Below, in pieces: positions 23,030 to 36,800 of a stretch of 64,000 bases of DNA. Origin of the DNA: Asterias rubens (Eukaryota; Echinodermata; Asteroidea; Forcipulatida; Asteriidae). The translations under genes were made by a program, and so were the position numbers. Below the pieces are notes generated by a model. The model was not told where the DNA came from. It did not search any database and worked only from the letters and a program-made list of their open reading frames with translations. The stretch is from positions 18,999,685-19,063,684 of the forward strand of contig NC_047063.1 in NCBI RefSeq assembly GCF_902459465.1. The letters run 5' to 3'. Position 1 is the stretch's first letter. The number at the start of each line of letters is the position of its first letter.

Positions 23030-23290
23030 ATTCTGAACAATGTTCCTCGATCCATAAATGCACAAACTCGAAGACAATTTGAAAAAGGAAGCAAAGATGT
23101 GATCTTTTGATAAAAAGTATTGTAGAAGTACAGGCTGAAACTATTTGTGAAATCTTTGTCACAGAATCCTGAATGAACAGTGTTCCTCGACCCATAAATG
23201 CACACACGTGAAGACAATTTTATATCCGAAACAATGATGTTTTTTTGATAAAACAGTTTGAAAGAAGTACAGGCTGAAACTGTTTGTGAT
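23030..23290 (+). repeat. 140-bp imperfect tandem duplication at the TRPV start
   Basis: Unit 1 (about 23030-23160) and unit 2 (about 23165-23290) share TGTTCCTCGA-CCATAAATGCACA, GAAGACAATTT and GAAGTACAGGCTGAAACT-TTTGTGA in the same order. Unit 2 runs to within about 40 bases of the proposed TRPV start codon, so the duplicate covers its 5' UTR or an upstream coding segment. Confidence 0.7.
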
Positions 23291-23326
23291 GATGACCCGC
23301 TGATAGATCGAGGAAAGCGCATCAAG

Positions 23327-26300
23327 ATGGGGTCGGCAGTGAGGAGGTACCTACAGTGCCAGTGTTTCTTCCATGGGCTGATGGAGTCCGGAGACAAGGA
23401 ATGGAAGAAACAGAATGAGAACAAGAACGACATGTATGATCTAATTTACTTCAGTGGTCAGGGGAAACTGGTGGAGAGGTAAGACACGGAAGTGCCGTGG
23501 CCGAGTGGTTAGGAGCACGGGATTCAAACTCTGGTGTTTCTGATCAGCAGAGTGTGGGTTCGAATCCCTCAGCCTTGACACTTGCGTCCTTAAGCAAGAC
23601 ACTTAGCCATTTCTTTGTCCTTCAGATGGGACGTAAAGCCGTTGGTCCAATGTGTTGTGTTCCTGGCTGTGGCTGCTGAATGCTGACACCCGACCAAATC
23701 CTCAAAAAATTCCTACACAGGATGTAGTCTGATTTTGGAGGATTTGGGACTGTATTAATTTTGGTTGTGAAGCCGATGACTTGCATGAAAAGCAAACTTA
23801 ATCACTATTAGTATTATAGCCAAGAACCCAGGAAGTTTCTGTTTAAGATGTTAGAGGGAAAACCCCAAAAATATATTCAAGGGAAACCCCACACCATCGG
23901 GTACAGACTGAAAACCCAATCCATATGGTGTCCTCGGCAGGATTTAAACTGGGGTACTAGAAGTGGAAGGCGAGGAAAGATACCGCTATGCCAACCCAAA
24001 CACCCAAAGTAACTGTACGCTCAAATTACATTTGTACAAACATTTTGTTGTTGAGGTACAATTAGCCTGGTTGAGATACGGCGGACACTGTAGGAGTGGA
24101 TTTACCCAAACCAAATATAGTGCCATCATAATGTGCCACCCATATCTTAAAATGGCTAATAGGCCTAAAGTAGAGAATCTGTCTCAGCTCTATCCCGATG
24201 GGAAGTGTACAGCCCTGCCCTGGGCTGCCTTGGCACTCAGAAGGCATATATTCAAACACACATCAAGCCCTACCCTCACAGGTACCCATTTTTACCATTT
24301 GGTGAAGAGTTCTAAGCAATTAAAGACACTGGACACCTTTGGTAATTGTCAAAGACCATTCTTCTCACTTGGTGTACCTCAAAATAACAAACCTGTTAAA
24401 ACTAGAACTCAATTGGTCATCGAAGTTACAAGATAATAATGGAGAAAAAAAAAACACCCTTGTCACACGAAGTTGTGTTTGAACAGCTGACATGTCAGTC
24501 AATTGCCATGTTACCCAATGTTTTAACCAACAAAATGTGAGTGGTGTATTACTGGACCGCTCAGCCATAACGCACTTTTCAAAACAATGAAACAAAACCA
24601 AAGTACCACACAACCAAACCATTGAGATACAGTCAAGTTCCTTCCAATATGTTTCAACAAACCTTTTGAACTCTCTTCCCAACCATGTCAAAGACTGTAC
24701 CACGCTAGAACAATTTAAATTTGAACTTAAAACCTATCTTTTTAATTACAGAACTGATCTAGTATAGAGACTTTATTTTATTATGGCTATTACAAGACCT
24801 GCTTATTATTATTGTTTTCGTCCTTTGGATGGGACGTTAAGCCGTTGGTCCCACGTGTTGTGTAACGCATGTAAAAGAACCCAGTGCACTTTTCGTAAAG
24901 AGAAGGGGTTCGCCCCGGTGTTCCTGGCTGTGGCTGCTGTATGCGCCGTAGCACCTTGTAAACCCTTATAAGGTGCTAAAGAATTGGGTCTTAAAATTCA
25001 TCACTGCAATTACCTATCTTTCTGAGAGTTTGTATATATACTCAGCGCCTTGAGTACCTTGCTTGGTAGATACGAGCGCTATACAAGACTTCAATATTAT
25101 TATTATTATTATTATTATTAATAATATTTTGTATTTGATGATTATTTCCAGCTACCGTAACAGGAAGAGTGACGCAGAGTTTCAAGAGCTGATTCGGAAG
25201 GAGGTCGGACCGTACTTATACAACAACGGCAATGGGAAGATGATTAATGAATGGGACTACATCCAATATCGGAAGGATACTGTTGATGATAAAAAGGTAC
25301 GATAACACAAAAGTAATTCTTCATTATTAGATTGATCCATTAAGTTCTGGAGCACCCCTTCCTTAAAGCCATTGGACACTTTATGAACAGAACAAAAATT
25401 AAAGGTTCACAGATTTACAAATAACTTACAGGGAGGGTTTACAGAAGGTAATGGTGAAAGACTTCCCTTGAAATATTATTCCATGATAAATGCTTACTTT
25501 TTGTGAAAACATTAAAACAATTGTCAATTCTCGATATCGCGGAAACAAGGGTGGGTTTTCCCATAACTTTCTCCTGACTCCGATGGCCGATTGAGCTTAA
25601 ATTTTCACAGGTTTGTTATTTTATATATAAGTTGTGATACACAGAGTGTGGGCCTTGGACATTACTGTTTACCGATGTTGTGCGATTGCTTGAAATGCAC
25701 TGAGCAACCACGCCTGACTGTTTTGATTTTGGGTTAAACAAAGAAAAAATGACTAAGGTGGCACTCTAACCAACAACTTCCTGTATAACATGCTGGTGCT
25801 CAACCAACTGAGTTACCTGCTATCTGACCCTATGTTGTTGGAGGTCTCAAATTTTTTGTCAGTATCCTTTTTTTTTTTTAGGGGGGGGGGAGTCAAATGC
25901 CAAACAACCATTTATAGCCAGGGATCACATCCAAATTATGATACAACCTCAGAGGCAGTTCAACTGTTGCGAATTATTCATTGCGAACTTGTGTTGTCAA
26001 AATTTGTTTTCGCATTCGCAGAAAGTATGAACCGGGCTTGAGGGATGTTAGACATACAATGTATGTTTTCCCCATTTACATAAGGACTTCTTCTATTTGG
26101 AAAATGAGTACATCACATTTCTGCCTCTGACCGACCTTAAAGCCCCTCTTTCAAAATATTTCTTGACGAATTTGAAGAAAACATGTCTTGTTCCTCTTCT
26201 CCACTCCTCAGAAGAGCATCCTGGACTCCATGAGTAACCAGGAACTGATGCAGGAATTCCACGAGTACCAGCAGCAGGCCATCAATCGCTTCAGCGAGCA

Positions 26301-29300
26301 CAAGGCCGGCTGGGACCTGTCCAAGCGCGGCGAGGTCGGCGAGACCATACTGCATCTCTGCTACCTCAACAACACCAAGATGCATCGAGACATCGCCCGC
26401 TTCCTCCTGGAGGCTTACCCAGAGCTGGCCAACGACATCTACGAGGGCTCAGATTATTACGGTGAGTGCTCTCCATGTGCCTCGGCAAGTCTGTGACCAA
26501 TATTTAAACACTTAAAGGCACTGAACACGCTTGGTTATTCAAAGACCAGTATTCACACTTGGTGTATCCCAACATATGCATAAAATAACATATCTGTGAA
26601 ATTTTGAACCCATTTGGTCTTGGAAGTTGCAAGAGATTAACAAAAGAAAAAATATCCTTGTTGCACATTTTGGTGTGCTTTCAGATGCTTGATAAAAGGC
26701 TTCAGGCCTGAAGTCTTTTGATATTTAATTACGTCAGCAGTTTGAATGAATGAAACCTCTTTCTCAAAACTATGTTCCTTCAGAAGGAGCTGTTTCTCAC
26801 AACTCTCCATTGCTCGTTATCAAGTAAGTTTTTATGCGTATAGTAACTTTTAGTAGGGACAAAAACTGATTCTGGTTCTTGCTAACAGTCATTTTTAGTA
26901 AGGACAAAAACTGGTTCTTGGTTTTTCTGTTGAAATTTTTACTGATTTTTTTATATTTTATTTGTCTGGGCGTTTTGTGATGATTATACAGAAATTAGTG
27001 GTTTTTAAAGGGTTAAATGACATCAATTTTTTTATACCTTACAGGGGAGAATGCACTCCACATGGCGATCGTGAACCAAGACATCGAATCGGTCCGATTC
27101 CTCACCGGCCAGTACCACGCCCAGCTGGACCAGCGGGCCACGGGACGGTTCTTCCGGCCGAACGACCTCAAGGATCCCAAGCAGATCAAGCTCAAACCAT
27201 CCAACTACGAAGGGGAGGTTTACTACGGGGAGTACCCGCTGGCGTTTGCGGCCAGCGTCGGAAACACTCAGATCTACGATTACCTGATCGAGGAGAGTCT
27301 GAAGAACAGGTCTGGGCAGGGGCACGTCAATCCTAACGCCAAGGACTCGTTCGGAAACACCGTGGTACACATGGTCATCATCCACAATCAGAAGGTACAT
27401 GCAGGGTTTGTTTTTAAAATTTTAAAGGGTCTGAGGGGTACAAAGCGTTCCTTAAAATACTACTTGCTTAGGTACTTTAATTTTTATGAGAAATGGGTAA
27501 AACAATGTAATGAAAGTTATTTTAGCATGTACAACGTATTTACTAGTATTATTGACACTGGTCTTTGGTACAACGTATTTACTAGTATTATTGACACTGG
27601 TCTTTGGTAGTCAGTAATTGGTGAAATTTGATCTCAATTTTTCATCCTTCTTCTTCACCACAGCTGATGTTCAAACACATCATCCGTCAAAACAAGATGC
27701 CGGCCAACTACCACATCCCAAACAAGGCAGGGCTGACCCCTCTGGAGCTGTCTTACCGACTGGGTCGCAGTGAGCTATTCACCAGTCTACTTGACCTGGC
27801 CAGTGAGACCCAATGGGCACATGGGAACCTGGCCTACGTCGCTTACCCATTGGGCATGCTGGATACTATTGGGGTAGATGGACACCAGAGTGAGTAATAT
27901 GCCTGTGATTTATTTTTCACAGAACTCAGAAAGTACAGAGTATACAGTGCTTTATGTACATTGGTGTAAGGGTGTAAGGGTAAAAGCAAATAATATTTGC
28001 ATCCCTGATACAAATTTACATCTGTTAAATCGTTGCGGTACCCACTGGTAAAAATATAGGATTCAAATTGCCTCTCACTTCCAGGCTAGCTCGGTGGTCT
28101 CTAGTATTAAGACATCTGGGCCCTATTTCATGGCTCTGGTGAACATAAGCAAATAATCAACACTTATGAAAGCAGGGAATTCTAGCAATTTTCACAGAAT
28201 AGCTGGGAAATCTTTGCGTGCTTACTCGACTAGGCATTCTTCTCTTGCACAGCTATTGCTGAAATTTTGGGCCTAAGCGGAGAACTGTGATTGTAAGCGC
28301 AAACCTTGTCGTTAAGCAGAGCAATGAAATTGGTCTCTGCTCTAGCAATGCAAAGGTCATAGGTACAAGTCCCACTCAAGTGATTTGCCTACGTTTAAGT
28401 TTTCACAGAACTCGGGGACGTACTGAGTACATGTATACAATGCTAAATACACATCGGTGTACATAAGGGTTAAAAATAAAAATTACATTCTTCTTCATCC
28501 TCAATGCAAAACTGACATCTTCTTTCTCCTTGGCTGTTGCAACGTTTAAAATGGTTGTTATTCCTTTTCGTTTTGTCTTTCAGATGAACATTCAGCCCTG
28601 CGAGCAATAATCAAAAAGGATGATCCCTGTCATCTTAAGATGCTGGAGGGGCAAGTCATCAACCACCTGCTACAAGAGAAATGGAAGAGATATGCACGGG
28701 TAAAGCCTCTTTTATGTTGTATAGTTGCATGACCCGGGGTCGATTTCACAAAGCCAATAAAATCCATTGTAAGACAAATTGTCAGTATCACCATAGTGAT
28801 TTGCATTGTGGCATCACACTGTACTAAGCAACTATGATTGATTTGCAGTTACGATCATTCTTAGCTTTTTGTGAGGCGCACTTTCTCTGTATATTATTAG
28901 AAATTACCCGAGTTCGATGTTCTAAATATGCTGGTAATAAGTAAATTGATATACCTTCCTATGCAATGTGCTATATAGGTAACAGTATTGAATTAATATT
29001 TCTGTCAATGACCACCATTGTTGTTTTTGTTTTCCACTGCTAGTATGCTTTTTTTAACTGCCAATTTTGTTGTATTAATGTTGGAAGACGACAATGATCG
29101 CCTCCAAAGAAGTGGAATCTATTACCATGGTATCACAAAACACTGTGGCATATGGCACCTTTGGCTTGCCCGCATGTTAGTCAATGGGAGACTTCTGGGA
29201 CTCTAGCATTCCAAAATTTCCCATGTCTTCGTTCATATATATAAACTTTTTTAAAGGAACTTGTTTAAAGGTAGTGGACACTATTGGTAATTGTCAAAGA

Positions 29301-32300
29301 CTAGCCTTCACAGTTGGTGTATCTCGACATATGCATAAACTAACAAACCTGTGAAAATTTGAGCTCAATCGGTCATCGAACTTGAGAGATAATAATGAAA
29401 GAAAAAAACACCCTTGGCACACAGCGTTTAGATGGTTAATTTCGAGACCTCAAGTTCTAAAGTTGAGGTCTCGAAATCAAATTTGTGGAAAATTACTTCT
29501 TTCTCGAAAACTACGTTACTTCAGAGAGAGCCGTTTCTCACAATGTTTTATACCATCAATCTCTCCCCATTACTCATCACCAAAAATGGTTTTATGCTAA
29601 TAATTATTTTGAGTAATTACCAATAGTGTCCACTGCCTTCAAAGGAATTTTTTTTACGTTATGATTTCAGGGGCGATTTATCTTCAAGTTTATCTGGGCG
29701 TGTTTACATTTGACCCTCCTGAGTACTGCCGTCAACCTGAGACCAGAGACAGATTTACTATCAGGCGATGATGTTTATACTAAAGTGAGTCTATATGATA
29801 CTAATGTTTTATTACCTCAAACTCCAACTAGCCCAAAACTCTGTTTACAAAGAGAGGATGGCTGCAACTTAAAGGAACATTACAGAATTGGTTTTTGCAA
29901 ACAACACAGTTGCTGGCAGTGTAAGCACTTTATGTATCAACCAAATATACATAAACTGACAAACCTGAAGAAGTTTGAGATCGACCGGCCATCTGGGTCA
30001 CGAGAGAATAGTGAAAAGCCGGTTACAAATTTTGCATTGCATCGATGCCAAAACAAAAATGAATAAAATGCTCACTGAGCGATAAACTCCAATTAGACTA
30101 CGTATTTCTCATCAAATATGACATTTCAGACAGAAATATTTCAAGGGATGTTTTCTGCTATCATCATCAGTGTAAGTTTTATGTCAATCTGTGATCTTCA
30201 TGATTTTTGTTCTTCCCAATTCTGTAACGTTTCTTTAAGCATAGGCTTTTTTTATTCATCCAAAAATATATAGCAATACACAATGATATCATGATTAATT
30301 TGTCATGTCAACAAACATCAACACTTCAGCACCAACAATTAATTACTGGAATGCTCTCTCACGAAGTGTGGCAGAGCAAGCCCCTTAAATGAGAAACGAG
30401 GTATACACTAGGGTGGGGAGAGAAAATTCTGCAACCAGCCTCATCGGTATTGGGATTAAAGAAAATCAACATGATTATTCATTTACAGACTTTTTGACAA
30501 TATTTGGGGTGTTTTAACATGGTTTTCTTCCGAAGGACTTTTGCCTATTTCAAATAAAGTAATTTATTGCTGAAACTTACATTTTTATTTGGTAAGAAAG
30601 GGAGGGATCATGACATTTTGATTCACTGAGATTTCATGTAGTATCTTTTCGATGATCTTTCCAGATGCGTTACATTACAGAAGTGTGTGTGATTATTGGC
30701 TGCGTAGCTAAGAGTTGTGTAGAGTTCATCGAAATCCGATCCAGAGGGTCCCTTTTGGATTATATCAAAAGCTTGGTGAGTTTACCTTTCGTGTATTGTA
30801 AACTGTTTGATATATTTATTCCTTTATAAATATAGAAATATACAATAGAACTAATTTGTGAAAATTTCATTTCAAAAGGTTTTTAGATATCACCAAAAAT
30901 CTGGAGCAGTTATGTCATTGTAGGAAGATTAATCCGTAATTGTAATAAACAATCTGAGAGATTTTTCTGTATGGCTTCTCAGATTCAAATTTTAGGGTGA
31001 AAACAGGTATATCCATAACTGTATATTTTTTCAAAGTGGATTGATTCTCTAAATGTTTTATACTATCGAAACTTGCTGTTAGGCTTCTAACCCAAGTAAA
31101 ATGTTTTATTATCTGATATTATTGTTTTCTCATACCAACAGTGGGTTTTACCATTCAAAGGGCTGTTCATGGTTGCCATCTTAATGTTGTATATCTGCAT
31201 CCCGTTGAGGTTCCTCGGACTCCGTCAGATGGAAGACATCATGCTGATCATCATCATGCCATTCTCATTCTCCTATATGCTGTTCTTCTACAGGTAGGTC
31301 AACAAAGTCCCACGGGTTCACACACGCAAGTGTGTGTACGCCTGCAATAAGCCTTTTTGAGGTATGGCGGACGTTATACACCCGCGCCACACGCCGCGAC
31401 TGATGCCATGCTCACCATGTTTGTGGTCATTAGGTTTACGTGCAAACGCCGCGTCACCTAAAATGCGCACTTCACTGAATAACATACGTTCTATTTCTAT
31501 GGTCAATACGCACAAATTTACCACAACTTTACAGTGTTGTAGCATTGTGTACGCCATATCTTAAAAAGGCTTATTGTGAACCTCCTATTGTTCCTCTTTT
31601 GTTTATAGACATGTATGGTAATGTGTTCCAGACTTTAATTACTGTTTTAGGTATGAATGAATAGACCCCCGGAAGTGATACAAATATGTTTGAGAGTGCC
31701 TCACGTGGTCAAAAATACGGTGCATTCCCTTGCTTGTTAACATTTTGAAGAGTTAAATGTAACAGTATTTTTGCACTATCATGACAATATAAATATTTTC
31801 TGCCCTCTATTGTCTCACAGAGGCCATGAGAAGCTGGGGCCGTTGATCGTCATGATTGGGAAGATGATGAAAGGTGACATCAGCCGATTTGCAATCATCT
31901 ACATCATCTTCATCATCATCTTTGGAGAAGGTAAAGTATGGACATTTATTATCATCCTCCAGTCATCTTGATTCGTTTACATTCAAATCCATTCAAATCA
32001 ATGTTAATCCACAGGCAGATCATTCAGGTTGGATTCGAACCCATGACCTTGCCTAGAGTAGATGTCTTACCACTATACCACCAAGCTAGCCTGGTGGCTA
32101 GAGACAGTTCAAATTGTATGTGTTTTAGCAGCAGGTTCGGCAAAAATTTAATACAAAGATGTTATTTTTGCATCCGGGATGATGAATACACTCCTGTGGA
32201 TTATTTTTTTCATGTATGGAAGAAACCAACTTATTCTTGATCCCCGATGCAAAGTTAATATCTACAAATGTATTACATGTATGCAGGTTTAAGTTGTGTA

Positions 32301-33769
32301 TGACATTGCAGTGAAGATGCATTGGTCATACACTTTTCTTAAGTCACATTGGGAGGTTGCCTTTCATGATGGTGTACATGTATCTTCTGAAGACTTGCCA
32401 TCCATCTTTGATTCTTGTTCATGGTTACTCGCATCTTAAAGCCATTGGACACTTTTGGTAAACAGTATTCGTGTATTACAACTTAAATCGGGAGTCGGGA
32501 GAAAATAACGGGAAAACCCACCCTTGTTTCCGCACGTTTCGCCGTGTCATGACATGTGTTTTAAAATAAATCCGTAATTCTCGATGTCGAGATGTGATAA
32601 TTGTTTTAATGTTGTCTCAAAAAGTAAAGCGTTTCATAGAATAATATTTCAAGACGAGTCTTTCACCATTACCTTCTGTAAACTCTGTAAGTTATTTGTA
32701 AATCTGTGAACTTTTATTTTTTTTCTGTTCCGAAAGTGTATAATGGCTTTAATATCTACAAATGTATTATATGCAGGTTGTGTATGACATTGCACTGAAG
32801 ATGCACTGGTTATACACTTTTCTTTCAGTCGCATTGGGAGGTTGCCTTTAATGTTGGTGTATCTTCTAAAGGTTTGCCATCCATCTTAGACTCTTGTTCA
32901 TGGTTACTCACATCTTAATTTAAATATTTTAATATCACATTTAAATATTCTGATTTAAATTTTCTTTCCTTGGCAGCTTTTTACTATCTATTTAAAGAAG
33001 CACCTTCTGAGAGTTCAAGTGATTTTGACACTTGGTACGGGTCCTTCATGATGGCTTTCCTTATGGCATTCGGTGACTTCCCCGTAAGTTATTAACAGTT
33101 TGATGTAGCATTATTGTCAAGAAATTTGGGGAAGGGGAAGGAGATATTCTGAGAATGGTTTCTTTAAGATTTTAGTAACAAATATACAGCGTTTGCAAAT
33201 ATCTGGGCCCAATCTCATAAAGCTGTTCGGCAGAAAATACTGCTTTACAAACTTCTTTGCTATGCAAAAAATGGAGTGGGCACCAGATATAATAAAAATA
33301 ATAATATCAAAGTCTTATATAGCGCACATATCTACCAAACAAGGTACTCAAGGCGCCGAGTATAATACAAACTCACACAGAAAGATAGGTTATTGCAGTG
33401 ATGAATTCTGAGATCCAATTATGTAGCACCTTGTAAGGGTTTACAAGGTGCTACGGCACATCCAGCAGCCACAGCCAGTAACACCGGGGCGAACTCCTTC
33501 TCTGTTCAATAAGTGCACTGGGCTCTGTTACATGCGTTACACAACACATGGGACCAACGGCTTTACGTCCCATCCGAAGGACAAAGCAATGGCTAAGTGT
33601 CGTGCGTAGTTTTTAATTTGAGCATGGCCTCACTCTGGAATTATGTCACACTTGCCAACAGGATTGAGGAAAGCATGCACAAAAAGTCTCTCTCGTAAAA
33701 AGAAAAACAAAACTATCACCATTTGGTGTTTTTCAAATTTGTCCAACACAGTAATAATAATAATAATGT

Positions 33770-33852
<83 letters not shown>

Positions 33853-36800
33853 ACAGTCTGAAGTTTTTGGTGAATCTCGCATCGGATGGCTGTCCAGAAC
33901 CCTTTTCTTTATCTTCATGTTGCTGTTGCCGTGGTTACTCGTCAACATGCTGATCGCCATGATGGCCAAGACGTACCAGCAGGTGGAGGTGAGATCCAAG
34001 ATGGAGTGGAAGAGACAGGTAAGATTCCCAGAGGTTGGAGTTTTAAAAACACTTTCCATCTTTTAGTGTACTCGTAAACCTACCTGTTGGTGGGTTATTT
34101 TGCATTGTAACTCATTCTGCATTATGTCTTTTAGCATCTTTCTATTGTTTTCTAATGTTTTTAATGTCTTTATTATAGACTTATTGTAAATAATTTTAGA
34201 TTTTTTTATATAGGCCATGGATAGTGGAATTGAAGGCCTTCGGGCAACAGTTTTTTGGTAAACTTTTTTTGCTTCCAGGCATATTTCCCTGGCTTTTGTT
34301 TTGTTTATGTTTATGTTTATGTTTGTATTTTCGATATGTTTTTATGCCGAATAAATAATAAAAATAATAATAATAATAATCACAAATTTCGTGCACAAAA
34401 GTTACTGGCCTGACATTTTTACCCTAGCAGAGTCTTTCTCTGACACAATCAAATTGTTGTGGTGATGATCATGTCGGATGAACTGGGTCAGTACCTGGCC
34501 CAGTTATAAGCATGTTATGCAGGGTTCAGGATAATAGACTGTACTGCAGGCCAGAGGCCAGTGTTTTTAACCATCTGGCCAGTAAAAACTCATGACACAC
34601 CCGGCGTTCTTGTGTATTGGTTAAAATGTTGACTCTCAATCTTAATTTTGGTTTTTACCCATACACCGATGTGTGTTAGCACTGTATACTCAGTACTTTT
34701 CCCGAGTCCTGTGAAAAAATATCACAGGCATGTTACTCGGGTGGGATTCGAACCCACGACCCTTGCAATTGTAGAGCAGTGTCTTACTGAGGTTGCCCGG
34801 TAGCTAGAGGCAGTTTGAATCCTATGTTTTGGCAGCGGGTACTGCAACTATATAAGAGATGTTAAATTCAATCTGATATATGTATCTTTTAAAATCCGTT
34901 GAGCTTTTAAGAGTACCTGCCCATAATATAAATGAGATACTATAAATCTTCTCTAAGTGCTTGTTCAAATTAAAATAGTAAGAATGTTAAACTGTGTATG
35001 TAGTTCTGTTTCGTATTCATTCTTGTTTTGTCTTGTTAAAAGATTCTGGGTTCCATTACACAAAGAGTTAGGAATAGACCTAATATCAGACTGTTCCCAT
35101 GAGATATTAATTTTTTTTAATTAAAGTTAGTCCTAAGTTAGGACGAGTAACTCCGTTAAACTTTTTGAGCTACAAGCCCAGTTATCCTGTGGATTCCCTT
35201 CTCCCCCACCCCAAGTTTGAGCACAGTAATAGTTATTTGGGCCTTCAGTCCTCGGTTATCTGCAATTAAACAACATATTCAAAAGTATTTTAGAGGATTA
35301 AACTTTCTTGGTTTGTTTCTTCTTTACCCTCCAGTGGGCAATGTTACTCCTGAACATCGAGAGATCCATCTCCAAAAGCAAACTGGCCAAGTATAAGAAC
35401 GCCTACTCCACTGAGATGCGCATCCCATACAACGACGCCCTCAAGAAAGGCTTGCTACAGGAGGAGAATATGAGCAAGTCAGGAGGGACAGTGGTGATGT
35501 ACCCTGATGACGCATCACAAGGGTGAGTCCTGTGCCCAATGTCTCAGAGCTGCTGAAGCAGAAAACAATCATCTGCTACTTAAATTTGCATCCGGGATAA
35601 AGAATATTAATTTTGGTTTTACCCATACACCAATGTGCGTTAGCACTGTATACTCAGTACTTTCCCGAGTTCTGTGGAAAAAAAAACAGCCATGTTGCTT
35701 TGGTGGGATCCAAACCCACAACCTTTGCAATTCTAGAGCAGTGTCATACCAGCTAGACCACCAAGACTGCCCGGTAGCTTGTGGATAGTTTTGGTTCATT
35801 GCCCTACAGTTCAGTAGCGGAGTGACAACGATCGCCATAACTTGGCTCTCTACGTGTGCCGTGTACTGTGTACTACGACCCTGTATTGTACATGTGTGGG
35901 GCTCCCGTATGTTGCGCGCATAGTGGAACCAAGCTAGCTATGACGTCACGTGGCAACATCACTAGGTCGGGTGACGCCCTCACTACATGGATGACGCCTC
36001 TGTATGTCAGCCGTAATAATCTTGCGACGCAATTTTTTATTAATGAAATGGTCAACTGATAAAAGGGTTTCCTTTTAACCCCTGTAACCCATGTGTTGGC
36101 ATAGTGTATATTTAGATAGATGAGTTCACTGGCTTCACAAAAGTATCTCTTGGTGGCGCTTTTGTGATGTGCTTGGGGCAACCATCGTGGATTCAAAAGG
36201 GGAGACTTTTGTCTATTGGGAGTTTATTTCCAAACATCTTTTGGTAATAAGAACAAAAACATGGCTCAGAAATCGTCTGTTTTTTATATCTTTGTTAATC
36301 ATTTGACTAGAAGGTAAGACCATAGCAAGTTTAATCAAGATTCAGGCACTCTAAACATACAGAAATAAAAAAAACTATATTTTCAATAACTTCAAATATT
36401 TATTTGTTATGATTGTGTTGAGACTTTACTTGACATTCCTCATTTCGTCGGAGCGGGTCACATATGTTGACTCAAGTGAACTAACCTATAGAAAGGTTAC
36501 CAGGCTTATTTTGCTAAATTATTGGGTTTTTTTTTAATACAGCGAGGAACCTTCCATGCCTAAGAAGGGTCGTCGCATCATGTACAAGTCTTGGAAGAAG
36601 GATGACATGAACGTGCCCCTCGTGCAGATGCGAAAACCAGAGAGAGCAACTGAGGAGTCCATGAGCGCAGGGACGAAGAAAGAGTACATCTGCCGAGCTT
36701 TGCTCATTCAGACGGTCCTCCCTAAAAGCCGAGCGAGGGCGTATAGAGATGCTGTCATCAAATGGAAGGTAGGTTATTCAACTATGCAACATTGCATCTG

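Noticed and set aside
23492-23580. A tRNA gene (Ser/Leu-like, with A and B boxes)
   Set aside because: The cloverleaf is not intact and the sequence runs on into repeat DNA found elsewhere. It is a SINE head.
30130-30171. A fourteen-residue exon of the TRPV gene
   Set aside because: The segment belongs to a family D MITE found again at 40186-40556, and the TRPV alignment does not need it. It is left out of the gene model and listed as a finding.
32262-32834. Small minus-strand frames MHLHCN... and MRLKEK... that resemble each other
   Set aside because: They resemble each other because they lie in the two copies of the 170-bp direct repeat; neither has gene features.
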